From contig OY821522.1 in NCBI GenBank assembly GCA_963682025.1, positions 29,004,959 through 29,068,958 on the forward strand: 64,000 nucleotides of DNA, given 5' to 3'. The notes beneath the pieces were generated by a model. The model worked only from the letters and a program-made list of their open reading frames with translations. It had not been told where the DNA came from and did no database searches. This stretch comes from Cordilura impudica (taxonomy: Eukaryota; Arthropoda; Insecta; Diptera; Scathophagidae). This document shows, piece by piece, positions 28,000 to 39,667 of this stretch (positions within the stretch are counted from its first letter, which is position 1; the number at the start of each line of letters is the position of its first letter). The translations under genes and the position numbers were made by a program.

Positions 28000-28863
28000 C
28001 AACTCTACAACAGCAACAATGACAGTCATATGTTTTTCAAATAGGAAAAAACTGTTTATGTGTTAGTTTCGGTCATTCCCCAGTATGCATTGAAATATTA
28101 TTTCTCCAATGTTGGAGAAAAGTTAAGTTCTTAAATTGATGTCAAATGTAAATCTCAACTTGGGTTGAACAATTTTTCTCCTTGTTTGCTTTCAACTTGA
28201 CATCAAGTTGAGATTTAACATTTTTTCCAATCTTTGAGAAACATTTTTACTCTCAATTGGATATCCAACACTTTTCTCCACTTGAGACCAAACATTTTTT
28301 CAACTTGAATACGATTTGTGTTAAGTCTGAGATATTATTTAAATATGTCATAAATAATAAATTAAATTAAAAAATGCCAAAAAAGTACAAATAAATCATT
28401 GATATATTTTTAATTATTTTTGCTTTTTGTCGAATTTTTCAAAAAATGTACAACTAATTAATTCATTTATTTTTAATTCTAGATTTTAAAAAATGTACAT
28501 AATATGTACATTTAATGTTAAATATGTACATAGTAATGTTAAATATATAATGAAATTAAATTGAAACATTAAAACATTAAAATTAGTATAATATTTTTTA
28601 ATACGGCAATTCCGTACCTTCCATTTGATACCGATTGGAAATATTTCTTTGCTATCAAGTTGAGAATCACAAATTTCTCAATTTGATAACTATGAAAATC
28701 GCCATATAAAAAATGTGCCTTTTAAGTTGAGAAGACTATATTCGAACTATTGAGGGCATTTGAGAATTAACGTTGGAGATTTGAGAAATGTATTTGATCT
28801 CAAATGCACCTCAAGTTGATAGCAAACAAAAATGTTTATTGGGACATTTATTGTAGGGTCGTT
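28000..28863 (+). mobile_element. Element X terminal remnant, interrupted by a MITE
   Basis: 28005-28078 matches the right-hand end of X copy 1 (AACAGCAACAATGACAGTCATATG ... TTAGTTTCGGTCATTC), and 28845-28863 continues it (CATTTATTGTAGGG). The two are separated by a 765-bp MITE-like insertion. Only the X terminus is present, with no gene. Confidence 0.5.
28079..28843. mobile_element. MITE-like insertion in X remnant
   Basis: Ends CCCAGTATGCATT and, inverted, CCCAATAAACATT (three mismatches in 13). Internal inverted repeats of ATCTCAACTTG/CAAGTTGAGAT type occur throughout. It splits the X terminus seen intact at 42171, which supports insertion; a CATT-like target duplication is only approximate. 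Confidence 0.45.
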
Positions 28864-30299
28864 TGCACACACACAAAAAATAGAAAATAAATTGTCAATA
28901 AGCAAAGCAAGTGGCTTCGAAATTCGATGATGCCAGTTAATCATTTTTTGTTCACGCGGAATTTATAATTGGAGGAATTTTTTTCTCGAGAAATGTATTT
29001 TCCGTGAGAAAGAAATTCCTTGAGAATATTCATAATTGGGATGAATAACTTTTAATTGGAACTTTTTAGTCGGAATAAATCATAATTCTAGTTAGATATT
29101 GGTTAATATTTCATTAGAAAAAATATTGTGGTGGCATCTACGCAATTATTGAGGCAGTCACGGAAAAATTAAATGCAAGTCTGTTTTTTTTAATATAACA
29201 AAAATGGATTTTCCCTTTAACAAAATATGGCAGAATTCTTTATAAATGAAATGCAAAATGGAAAATCAATTTTGTGCTAATTCTTAACAAAATTATATGT
29301 ATTATTATATTTATTAATATTTGTAATTTTATTTGACACAATTTCACACACAGTTTTACAGATCAACTGTTTTCAACTGATTTAGAAGTTTTCTGTTTTT
29401 GAAACAGTAGTGCCAATTTGTAACATTTTGTGATGTAATGAAAATCGCAGAATAATAAGTTAATACACAATAAAAAATATTAAATTTTTAAGTTTTATAT
29501 ACATATTGCAATAAAAAAAACTTTGGTAAATTTACATTGAAGATGGTCAGAAATGAATGAGAAAAAATATATAGACATTTTAGAAAAGCACATTTTATGT
29601 TAAACTTTATGCACAAAATATATGGGTTTTTGTTGTTTCGAATTTAACTGTGGCTCTAAGTGAAAAGTTTTAGACCGATCGTATATTACATCTTGAGGAT
29701 CCTCACCTAATATTTTCAAATATTTTAAATTCTTTTTAACTCATTTAACCTCATTACGAAAATAGTAAAACAGTAAATATGGAAAATCCCCGCACCTCAA
29801 AAAATTGTTTTCTATGAAATAAATTAAAGACATTTCATATTATACAATTTTCTTTCAAAAATGTATCAATTATTGCAAATTTGACATTTGACATATATTA
29901 TTTGTACATCTATTTGTATAGATTTCGCAGTATGAAAAGAACTATTATTTCTTTATTTAGAATATATGTAAGTATTGCTCGCAAAAAAATGTAACATCAT
30001 GAATGAAACACATAGACGACTGCTGGCAGCAGCATTTGTAGTCGCATAGTCAGCTACTTGATTTTTCTGAATACGACAGCAACATATAATACAAATGAAT
30101 TTTTATTTAAATATACAATTACTTTTACTTATTTAAAATGCATTAGTACAACGTAAAAATAAATAAATTACTTTAACGCCTTTTGATTATTAATGGAATT
30201 ATAGCCTTTCATTTTGCGATTTTTTTTTTAAACAAACTAAAATATTTCATAGCACTAACTTCTTTTACATATTTTGTTATATTGTCAACACTATTTTTG
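28864..30299. other. AT-rich region with one dispersed repeat, otherwise unassigned
   Basis: 29128-29285 is a diverged copy of the repeat at 26198-26340 (GGCATCTACGCAATTATTGAGGCAGTCACGG, later GCAGAATTCTTTATAAATGAAATG). The remainder has no open frame, splice pattern or repeat match that I can support. Confidence 0.4.
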
Positions 30300-30392
30300 T
30301 TTTGTAGCCAACAAAACACACTTGCAGTTTTTTTTTCTATTTGAAGAACATATGACTGCCATTGTTGATGTTGTAGAGTTGTTTTTTTTTTT
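30300..30392 (-). mobile_element. Element X terminal remnant (inverted)
   Basis: ACACTTGCAGTTTTTTT..TATTTGAAGAACATATGACTGCCATTGTTGATGTTGTAG matches the X end at 62380-62430 and is inverted relative to 28005-28078. It is a short terminal piece with no gene. Confidence 0.5.
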
Positions 30393-30599
30393 TTTGATTT
30401 TGTTTCGTTAACTCTTTTGTATTAAAGCACCTCCAATATATGTATCCATTTTAGTTTGCAAATACAGTATATTTATAATTTATTACTTACAGCAAAAAAT
30501 AATAGAAACAATTTTATCAGTTATGCTTACGAAACTATATAAATAGACTTGAAGTTGGCTGCAAAAGCAGTAGCCTGTGTAAAGAACAAGTTAGCGACA

Positions 30600-30735
30600 T
30601 GTAACTGTTACGTAACGTGTCAGCCTTTTTTTCACATGAAAAGTATTGGGACGTTCCGGTTACGTTCGGTAACTGTTTTAAATGATTTTCATGTAAAAAA
30701 AAACAACTGACTCGTTACGGTTACGGTTAGAAAAC
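30600..30735. repeat. Small foldback/MITE fragment shared with 5275-5376
   Basis: Contains GTTACGTAACGTGTCAG followed by a T run, then GGGACGTTCCGGTTACGTTCGG, then TTTTCATGTAAAAAAAAAC and CTCGTTACGGTTACGG. The second motif is the inverse of that in the island within the AAT array. The two arms face each other, as in a hairpin MITE. Confidence 0.5.
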
Positions 30736-30864
30736 ATTGACCTTTTATATGTATTATAATGCTATGAATGCATTTATCTTTATTTTATTTTATTTATATA
30801 TTCTTTTTTTTTGTATTGTATATTATTTTTTTTTATTATTATTACTATTTCATTTAATTATTTT

Positions 30865-31765
30865 TTCTTTAAATAAATTAACACATAAAAATTTGTTTTT
30901 TAAATTATTGGTGAACTTTTACTCCCTTTATTTACTGCCTTTATATTAACTGGTAGTGTCTGCTTGTCGACAAAATTTTGGATCGATTTTTAGCCCCTTT
31001 CACGTGAGCCAATCGATCTGAAATTTTGCATGCAGGCTCGTGGCAATGACAGAAATGATTAACAAATTTTTTTAGTGATGCCAAAACAATGGAAACTTTT
31101 AAAATTTTCTACCAGAGTTCACAAAAAAATGTACAAAGGGTTCGTTTTTATTATATTATTATCACAACGACCACAAAAACAACAAGTCCAGCTATGACAA
31201 CAATGGAACATTTAGAATAACAACAGGAACAATATGGAAACATCATGTTTTTCATTTTTTTTTTAATTTTTCATAGATTTACCTGGACCTGTTCCACCGA
31301 TTTTAATGATTTTTGAAGTAGAAATCTTCCCATGAATTTGGTGAATCATTCTCACTAAAAATTATCACCCTAGCTATCCTATTGAGGGCGTGATCGTGAC
31401 AAGAACAACATAGAAAATTATATTTCTTCAAGACTTTTTTTAGTTCTTCATTCAAATCTCGGGCCCTAATTGACCGATTTGGACGATTTTAAATAGCAAA
31501 CTTTTCAGGATGTTAATGAATCATTTTTTATGCCAACGAGCACCCTAGCTGCCCGATTGATGCCGTCATCGTGATTTCCACAGACGGACAGACGGACAGA
31601 CGGACAGACGGATAGACGGACAGACGGACATCGCTATATCAACTCCGGTTGTTATAAGGATCACAAATATATATATTTTATGGGGTCCAAATTTTTTTTT
31701 CTAATTATTACAAACGGAATGACAAACTTATATATACCCTCTGCACACTGGAGTGGAGGGTATAA
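30865..31765 (+). mobile_element. HINE type B, 3' end copy 2
   Basis: Direct-orientation copy of 27190-27999 with an extended (RGAC)n tract (about 31579-31630, ten or so units) and the same terminal TGGAGTGGAGGGTATAA. The LINE begins immediately after it. The longer tract here versus the first copy shows microsatellite growth inside the element. Confidence 0.7.
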
Positions 31766-33720
31766 AAATAAACAAGATGTTATTGTTATTGGAGACATGA
31801 ATATCGATATACTCTAACGGATTGCAGTGCATGGTAAATGAGAGTACAAGAGATCTAAAAAAAAACACAAGTACTTGCATTGACCACATACATATTAAAG
31901 ACATATGTCTCTGATCACTGCTCTATTTTCTGTTGCTCATATGAAGAACAAAACGACGATTTAAACCAGGGTAGTGAAATCATACCTCTAAGGAGTGCCC
32001 AAATAAATAGTTTTAAAGTGAACAATAAAATCAAAGAAACTAATTGGAGTGATTTAATAAATGAAAACTTAAATACAAATGACTTTTATAACAAAATATA
32101 TGAAATTTTTTGTAAAATATACGAAAATTCAAACAATTCAAAAAAATCTAAAAAAACAAGAATTCAAAATTCTTGGATAAGTGTTACGATATTCGGGATA
32201 AACTTTATATTAAATGGCGAAACAACCGAAACAATAAAAAATATGAATTAGAATATAAAAAATTTATAAACATTCTTAATAAAAAACTATACTATGTAAA
32301 AAATAACTATTACAAAAATAAATTTATAGAAAATAGAAACAATTCTCGAGTCACGTGGCAGTTAATCAATGAAATAACGGGTAAAAAAATTAATAATATA
32401 GATGTGACAATAATTAAAAACTTCAAAAATAAAAACACAATAGAAGTATCGAATAAATTCGCTATAAAATTTAAACATAATGTTCAAAAAATAATACACA
32501 ACTGTGACATTAAAACAATACAACACCCTCAAACAAGAATTAACAACTCTATATACATCTCTCTTACTAACGAAGAAGAAGTATATCATATATTGAAAAA
32601 CCTGAAGGATAAAAAAGGTGCTGGATGTGATGGAATAAGACCCAAAGATCTTAAAAACAACGCGAGTTTCTTAACCCCTATGATAACAGCCTTAATTAAT
32701 TCTAGCTTAAACAAATCTATTATACCAAAAACATTAAAAACGTCCCTAATAAGGCCAATCTACAAAAATGGCATTAAAAATGATTACGACAATTATAGAC
32801 CAATTTCTATACTACCAGCAATTGAAAACTTGCTGGAAGAAATAGTTGTCAGAAGGCTTACAAAATTTTTAAGAAAATATAAAACAATAAACCAAAACTA
32901 ATTTGGATTTCAAAAGGGTAAGAATATCAATAAGCTCCTTGGAAATTTCTCAAACCACATAAACAACTGCTTAAGTAATAATAACCACTGCTTAACACTG
33001 TTCATAGATTTTAGCATAGCATTTGATACTTTGTCACACTGTAACATAATAAAAATTTTGGAACGAAATGGAATAAGAGGAGGATGTTTAAATTGGTTCA
33101 AAAACTATTTAAAATGCAGAAAATATCGCGTAAAAATAAATGAAACGCACTACTTTTGCTTATGCAGACGACACAGCTATTATCGTGGCGCATGAAAACT
33201 TGAAAACAGCTAGTGAAATCATGCAAAACCAGCTTGACATTGTTGCCAAATGGTGCCATGACAACGGTCTTATAATAAACGCAATAAAAAACAAACTAGT
33301 GCACATAAAACCACCTCACTTTCAAAATAATAATATAAAACTAAAATTTCATGATTATCATTGTCTGCACAATTCATAATACAACAACCTCGACAATACC
33401 GATACTTGTACCACACACATCGAAATAGTAAGCACTCATAAATATTTGGGTATATATGTTGACCAAAACTTTAAATGGTTTACACACATACAACATCTTC
33501 AAAAAAACTACGTAAAACTGCTTACAGTTTATATCATTAAAGCAATTGCTCTATCTTTCATGTATTAAAACAGGCATACTTCTCTTATGCCGAATCCTAT
33601 ATAAGGCGTGGTATAACTGCATGGGGAAGCGCAACGTATTGTAGATCTCTTCAGCAAACACAAAACCAAATACTTAAAATACTGTGGAAAACAAACAACG
33701 AAACAAAACACCTAACTACG
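31766..33720 (+). pseudogene. LINE 1 (APE-type, jockey/CR1-like), endonuclease-RT part
   Basis: Broken non-LTR retrotransposon. The endonuclease tail shows VIGDMNIDIL, then SDHCSIFCC at about 31910. The RT region (32173-32901) has KGAGCDGIRPKDLK, IRPIYKNG and NYRPISILPAIENLLE; past a stop come FGFQKGKNINK, FIDFSIAFDTLSH and, after a deletion that removes the PQGS motif, FAYADDTAIIV (33146). KYLGIYVDQNFKWF follows near 33450. The 5' end is truncated next to HINE B. At least four frame breaks make it inactive. A CAA/AAT-rich segment (33725-33876) precedes HINE A3, and the C-terminal codons resume at 37628, so the HINE pair is inserted within it. Confidence 0.75.
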
Positions 33721-33876
33721 AAATGATTTACAACAACAATAACATACACAACAACAGAGCAAACAACAACATGCCCAACAACTACAACACTATGTCTAAC
33801 AATGATAACAACAATATGAGCAACAACATTATTAATAAAAACACATCCAACAACAATATTAATAACTACAACAACA

Positions 33877-34636
33877 TACCATGCGTTTATAGACCCTATC
33901 TCATAGGCCCAACTAACTGGAAATAGAAAATAAGCATAAACCAAATTTGAGTGGGATTTTTATTAATTTTTTTGGCTGCAGATATGAAAAAGTTCATATC
34001 GGATGCTATATCTATATGGGGACTAGGCCCAAAAATGGAACGATCCTAACTATGTTTGGTAAAGTCTCTTGTATTATGCAAAAATATATACAAACAAAAT
34101 TTGAGAAGAATCAGTGCAATATTTTTGTTTTTTGATAGATTTAAGTAAAGATCGGGAAGCAGCTCTATATGGGGCCTATGACTAAGAGTTGTCCCAGGGA
34201 TCATTTTTAGACTACTCATTAATGGATGTAATAAATTCATACAAACCCAATTTGAGTAAGATCTATATGACAATTTGGATCTTATGGCAATTTATGTCGA
34301 TTTCATAGGGGTCATTTGTATGGGGGCTAGCTCTGAACAAGGACCGATTCTCACCAATTTCAACAGTGTTCATCCTATGGCCAATGAAAGCTCACAAACC
34401 AAATTTCACCAAAATATATTCATATTTGCGACCTGCAGTTTGATTGCAAGGTTTACATGGACACACAGACGGACGGACGGACGCACGGACACACAGACGG
34501 ACATCGTTAAAACGAATCAGTTAGTGATTCTGATTCGATCGGTATAATTAAAGTTGGGTCTGGGTCAAATATTTTTGGTAGTTACAAACAGCAGCACAAA
34601 GTCATTATACCCAAGCCACATAGTGGTATAGGGTAT
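33877..34636 (+). mobile_element. HINE type A copy 3 (5' truncated)
   Basis: Begins at TACCATGCGTTTATAGACC, lacking the palindrome, and runs to the normal 3' end CATAGTGGTATAGGGTATAA. The RGAC tract near 34465-34505 is interrupted by ACGCACGGACACACAGACGG. Copy 4 begins at its last base. Confidence 0.75.
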
Positions 34637-35070
34637 AATAGTCGGTCTAGACCGACTATACGATACCTATACCATGCGTTTAGAGACCCTATCTCTTAGG
34701 TCAAACTAACTGGACATAGAAAATAAGATAAACCAAATTTGAGTGAGATTTTTATTAATTTTTTTGGCTGCAGATATGAAAAAGTTCATATCGGATGCTA
34801 TATCTATATGGGCACTAGGCCTAAAATTGGACCGATCCTGATCATGTTTGGTAAAGTCTCTTGTATTTTGCAAAAATATATACAAACAAAATTTGAAAAG
34901 AATCAGTGCAATATTTTTGTTTTTTGATAAATTTAGGTGAAGATCGGGAAGCAGCTCTATATGGGGCCTATGACTAAGAGTTGTCCCATAGGGATCATTT
35001 TTGGACTACTCATTAATGGATGTAATAAAGGCATACAAACCCGATTTGAGTAAGATCTATATGATAATTT

Positions 35071-35365
35071 GGCTGCATGAAATAACCCCCAAATGAATTA
35101 ACCTCCAAGAAAAAAATGAAATAACCTCCAAATGAAACAATCCCCAAAAAAAATGAAATAAGTCCCAATGAAATAACACCCAAGCCAAATGAAATAAACC
35201 CCAAATGCGAAATGAAATAATCCCCAAAATTTATTTCATAATGAAATAACACCCATAATAAAAGTGAAATAACTCCCAATGCAATAATCCCCAAACCAGA
35301 AGACATAACCCCCAAAATGAGGAATGCAAACACCATAAATGAAATAACCCCCAAATTTAAAAATG
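35071..35365 (+). repeat. Left minisatellite of the MULE
   Basis: About 13 degenerate copies of TGAAATAACCCCCAAA (spacing 15-30 bp), nearly all in the same orientation. The first copy is the terminal inverted repeat itself, so the array seems to have grown from the terminus. Confidence 0.8.
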
Positions 35366-35688
35366 TACCGAAAAAATTACGTAACCAAAGTCTATATACC
35401 AATACGAAATGCAATAACAATTTCAAATATTGCTGCAAGCATGGCTAAACGGGAAATGCAAAGCAATATGGAAAAAAATCGCTTAAAGGCCAGAACAATA
35501 CTTCTGAATAAGAACGATATAATAAACTTTAATTCAGTTCCCGATTTTGTAATTGATTGTTTTTTTGGAGAGTTACTACTTTTGGTTTTGTTAATGGTAT
35601 AAGTCCAGCACAATTGTTGTTGTTGTTGTTGCGATGGAAACGTTTTGGACTGAGCGGAAAACGTAAAATTGAAAGCCTTTATGAATGG

Positions 35689-36951
35689 TTACAAAATCCA
35701 AACAATGGAAGACATTATTACAGTTACAGTGTTGTAAGAAAACTGGTTATTTTTTGTAATGGAGATGTTAGAGATGGCCTTCCGCAGGCCATTTTCATAG
35801 TCTGCCATGAAAACTGCACTGTCCAATTTTAATATATTAATATTAACATAATTTAAAAAGTGTTCATAACACTTTGCGGATTTAGTATCCATCAACGCAA
35901 AAACAATTGGAAATATCTGAAAAATTCGTAAAAAATATATGTTATATTTATGTGGTTATCGTATTACCTAAAGGTTATCAAAAAAAATTTCTGTAAAAGG
36001 CGCATTAAATATTTTGAAGAATATTATGCGCCTTTTACAAAAAAATTTTAGAAATATTTGAAAATTTGGCGAAAATTCTTTAATAATTGCTGCACGGTTA
36101 TCGTATCACTAAAGGTTACTAAAAAAATTTTCTGTAAAAGGTGCATTAAAAATATTTTGAAGAATATTATGCGCCTTTTACAGAAAATTTTAGAAGTTTT
36201 TGAAAATTTAGCGAATATCAATTTATAATTGCTGTATGACAAACTACTTACCTTTTCGGAATACTGTATATGTATCATTATCAATTGTTTGAAGCAACCA
36301 AAAGGGATAACAGCAAAAGTGCCGTCAATTAAAATTGTTCGATTGTTAACATTTGGAATGTATTTGTTGATCAATTCCACGGTTTTGTTAGAGCTAAAAA
36401 TACAATACGAAAAATTTGATTCGTTGTGGCACACCTTAAAAAATGGAGTTCGTTCATCTTCCTCATGTAGAGTCATTCCAAAATTATTAAAAACTGGCAA
36501 TATACTGCAAACCTCGCTTAATTTTCGAAAATTCAATATTTCTAGTTCCTTCGTGATCACTAGAGAAAAGACGCAAAAGTATCAGCTTAGTTCAAAATAC
36601 CGAATCTTCAAATTACCTTTGGCAAACATTTTGAAACGTTTTTCTTATGCCGCTTAAAGCATTTTGTTCTCCAATGGCTGTGTCAAAGTTCTCACATTTT
36701 CGTTTAATGTTCCTGAGTGCTTTCAGTTCCCTATATGTCGATTCTTGATCTCCGTGGTTGTGGTCCACGAACTTGCGACATTTCGAAAATGTGCCCCTTT
36801 CCAAAACAACCCGGCTTTTACAATTATTTTTATAACACTCATAATACTGTTTTTCACCGTAGATAAACTTTTTTGCATATAACTGGCAATCATTGAATGA
36901 ATACAACAGAACACTATTTATTCTTTTCCCACTTAGTAACTCAAACTCCAT
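35689..36951 (-). pseudogene. MULE transposase with FLYWCH zinc finger, broken
   Basis: N-terminal frame (36951-36613) has a FLYWCH-type finger: YYECYKNNCKSRVVLERG followed by FVDHNHGDQE (Cys-Cys-His-His). A second frame (36560-36048) contains FFKVCHNESNFSYCIF and the MULE catalytic start TILIDGTFAVIPFGCFKQL (first Asp). A third (35895-35689) gives LMDTKSAKCYEHFLNYV and FMADYENGLRKAISN (second Asp). Between the last two lies a tandemly duplicated hairpin insertion (35956-36220) that destroys the frame. In MULEs the finger contacts DNA and the DDE domain cuts and joins. The C-terminal part beyond 35689 is not recognisable, running into the left minisatellite. Confidence 0.75.
35956..36220. repeat. 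Tandem duplication of a hairpin unit inside the MULE
   Basis: Two units with a period near 142 bp, each containing TGTAAAAGGCGCAT and, about 25 bp later, the inverse ATGCGCCTTTTACA (second unit slightly diverged). They lie where the transposase frame breaks. Confidence 0.7.
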
Positions 36952-37099
36952 TCTTAAATCACTGTTGCGTTTCGGTCAAAATTCCAATTGAGACTGATAA
37001 CAAATTACACTAAATGGGTTTGAGAAAGATATCTTAAAGCAATGTTTTAATGAAGATCAGGTACATTTTTTTCTAAAAAGTGTCAACAAACGACAAAAA

Positions 37100-37438
37100 C
37101 CTTAATTTAAAAAAATGAAATAACCCCCAAAAGCAAATTTATTTTAAATGAAATAAACCCCAAATTTTAAAAATGAAATAAACCCCAAATGTGATGAAAT
37201 AAGACCCAATTTTTTTTACAAAATGAAATAAACCACAAAAAAAATATTTTAGGGCTTATTTCATTGGAGGTTATTTCATTATGAAATAACACCCAAATTG
37301 AAAAACGAAATAATCCCCAAAAAAATGAAATAAACCCCAAAATTTGGGGGTTATTTCATAATGCAATAACACCCAAAAGTGTGTGGAAAAAATTTGGGGG
37401 TTATTTCATTTTTGATTTGGGGGTTATTTCATGCAGCC
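37100..37438. repeat. Right minisatellite of the MULE
   Basis: Roughly eight direct and five inverted copies of the same TGAAATAACCCCCAAA-like unit, including head-to-head pairs such as the CCCCAAAATTTGGGGG palindrome near 37345. It is more palindromic than the left array and ends in the inverted terminal repeat. Confidence 0.8.
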
Positions 37439-37627
37439 GATAATTTGGATCTTATGGCAATTTATGTCGATTTCATAGGGGTCATTTGTATGGGGGCTAG
37501 GTCTGAACATGGACCGATTTTCACCAGTTTCAACAGCGTTCATCCTATGGCCGATAAAAGCTTATATGCCAACTTTCATCAAAATATACTCAAATTTGCG
37601 ACCTGCACATAGTGGTATAGGGTATAA

Positions 37628-38046
37628 AAACAACATCGCCACTGATCTGCAGATACTGAACATTAAAAGCATTTACCTCACAACACTAATAAATGAATTT
37701 TACGAAGACACCCGCTTTCTACAAGTGATCGATCAAACCCACAATACCAGACGCCGTGCTGATGGCAGATTTAAGGTGAATCGTCGTCGCAACAATTACG
37801 GCAAAAACACTTTGGGAGTTATTTACCCTCCACTTTTATTGAACTGCCCTAAGATTTTTTTAATATCAATAATGTGAATAAAAGAAAAAAATATTTAAAA
37901 AATCATTTCTTATTGTCGCAATGAAAGGAAAAATATTATGTTAATTTAATGAAATTTCACATCCTACAGACAAGCTAAATGGCTTCGTGAGATTAGAATT
38001 AAGTTAAAATATACATAAATTTCTTTTAATAAAATTTAAAAAAAAA
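37628..38046 (+). pseudogene. LINE 1, C-terminal codons and 3' end
   Basis: Resumes LINE 1 after the HINE pair: NNIATDLQILNIKSIYL, FYEDTRFLQVIDQTHNTR, FKVNRRRNNYGKNTLGVIY, a C-terminal pattern of jockey/CR1-type LINE ORF2. Past the stop is a short untranslated tail with AATAAAATTT and a run of A, directly before HINE A5. This gives the probable true 3' end of the LINE. Confidence 0.65.
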
Positions 38047-38836
38047 AACAAGTAAGAACATTATAGTCGGTCTAGACCGACTATACGATACCCTATACCA
38101 TGCGTTTAGAGACCCTATCTCTCAGGCCCAACTAACTGGATATAGAAAATAAGCATAAACCAAATTTGAGTGGGATTTTTATTAATTTTTTGGCTGCAGA
38201 TATGAAAAAGTTCATATCGGATGCTATATCTATATGGGGACTAGGCCCAAAAATGGACCGATCCTGACCATGTTTGGCAAAGTCTCTTGTATTTTGCAAA
38301 AATATATACAAACAAAATTTGAGAAGAATCAGTGCAATATTTTCTTTTTTTTGATAGATTTAAATGTAGATCGGGAAGCAGCTCTCTATGGGGCCTATGA
38401 CTAAGAGTTGTCCAATAGGAATCATTTTTGGACTACTGATTAATGGATGTAATATATACATACAAACCCAATTTGACTAAGATTTGTATGATAATTTGGA
38501 TCTTAGGGCAATATATGTTGATTTCATAGGGGTCATTTGTATGCGGGCTAGGTCTGAACATGGACCGATTCTCACCAATTTCAATAACGTTCATCCCATG
38601 GCCGATAAAAGATCAAATACCAAATTTCATCAAAATATATTCATATTTGCGAGCTGTAGTTTGATTATAAGCTTTACATGGACACACAGACGGACGGACA
38701 TCGTTAAATCGAATCAGATAGTGATTCTGATTCGATCGGTATAATTAAAGATGGGTGTAGGTCAAATATTTTTGGTTGTTACCAACAGCAGCACAAAGTC
38801 ATTATACCCAAACCACATAGTGGTATAGGGTATAAT
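38047..38836 (+). mobile_element. HINE type A copy 5 (complete)
   Basis: Has all landmarks: AACAAGTAAGAAC, TAGTCGGTCTAGACCGACTA, ATACCCTATACCATGCG, a short RGAC tract (about 38685-38702) and terminal CATAGTGGTATAGGGTATAA. It abuts the LINE 1 poly(A). A 50-bp AT-rich spacer separates it from copy 6. Confidence 0.8.
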
Positions 38837-38886
38837 AAAAACGGATAATACATTTATCACAAAAAGTTTTATTATATACATTTTTA

Positions 38887-39667
38887 AACAAGTAAGAAAA
38901 TTATAGTCGGTCTAGACCGACTATACGATACCTATACCATGCGTTTAGAAACCCTATCTCTTAGGCCCAACTAACTGGACATAGAAAATAAGCAAAAACC
39001 AAATTTGAGTGGGATTTTTATTAATTTTTTTGGCTGCAGATATAAAAAAGTTCATATCGGATGCTATATCTATAAAGGGGCTAGGTCCAAAAATGGACCG
39101 ATCCTGATCATGTTTGGTAAAGTCTCTTGTATTTTGCAAAAATATGTACAAACAAAATTTGAGAAGAATCAGTGCAATATTTTTGTTTTTTAATAGATTT
39201 AACTGAAGTTCGGGAAGCAGCTCTATATGGGGTCAAAGGAATAATTTTTGGACTGCTCATTAGTGGATGTAATGAACGCATACAAACCCAATTTGAGTAA
39301 GATCTATATGACAATTTGGATCTTATGGCAATTTATGTCGATTTCATATGGGTAATTTGTATGGGGGCTAGGTCTGAACATGGACCGATTCTCACCAGTT
39401 TCAATAGCGTTCATCCCATGGCCGATAAAAGCTTATATACCAAATTTCATCAAAATATATTCATATTTGCGACCTGCTGTTTGATTACAAGCTTTACATG
39501 GACACACAGACGGACGGACGGACGGACGGACATTGTTAAATCAACTCAGGAAGTGATTCTGATTCGATCGGTATAATTAAAGATGGGTCTAGGTCAAATA
39601 TTTTTGGTTGTTACAAACAGCAGCACAAAGTCATTTTACCCAAACCACATAGTGGTATAGGGTATAA
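38887..39667 (+). mobile_element. HINE type A copy 6
   Basis: Same ends as copy 5, with an RGAC tract of about five units near 39506-39533. A 26-bp or so deletion around 39232 removes part of the CCTATGACTAAGAGTTG segment. It is inserted in or next to the 3' untranslated part of the PLE. Confidence 0.8.

Larger units (their letters stand above)
35071..37438 (-). mobile_element. Mutator-like element (MULE) with minisatellite ends
   Basis: 2,368 bp with perfect inverted termini starting GGCTGCATGAAATAACCCCC (24 bp), flanked by GATAATTT (35063-35070, 37439-37446), an 8-bp duplication extendable to 10 bp, as expected for MULEs. Both ends consist of arrays of a TGAAATAACCCCCAAA-like unit. The single gene is on the minus strand, with an N-terminal FLYWCH finger and pieces of a MULE transposase domain. 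The gene is broken, so mobility would need proteins from elsewhere. Confidence 0.8.
34637..37627 (+). mobile_element. HINE type A copy 4, split by a Mutator-like element
   Basis: Starts with TAGTCGGTCTAGACCGACTA directly at the end of copy 3. It is interrupted at 35071 by the Mutator-like element and resumes at 37439 with a duplicated GATAATTT. It then lacks the RGAC tract (GCGACCTGC joins ..CACATAGTGG), ending GGTATAGGGTATAA. With copy 3 it forms one insertion inside LINE 1. Confidence 0.75.

Noticed and set aside
32362..33101. Minus-strand frames over LINE 1
   Set aside because: They lie opposite recognisable RT motifs on the plus strand.
35363..35832. Plus-strand frames at the left of the MULE
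   Set aside because: They are antisense to the transposase remnant or run through minisatellite; no family pattern is seen.
35071..37438. CRISPR-like look of the spaced TGAAATAACCCCCAAA repeats
   Set aside because: Eukaryotic context, degenerate units, irregular AT-rich spacers, mixed orientation and no cas genes; they are termini of a Mutator-like element.
17881..39576. Recurring 60-90 codon frames inside HINE copies (for example MDLMAIYVDFIG..)
   Set aside because: They recur because the copies are similar; changes between copies include stops and frame shifts, and Helentron-associated elements of this kind are non-coding.
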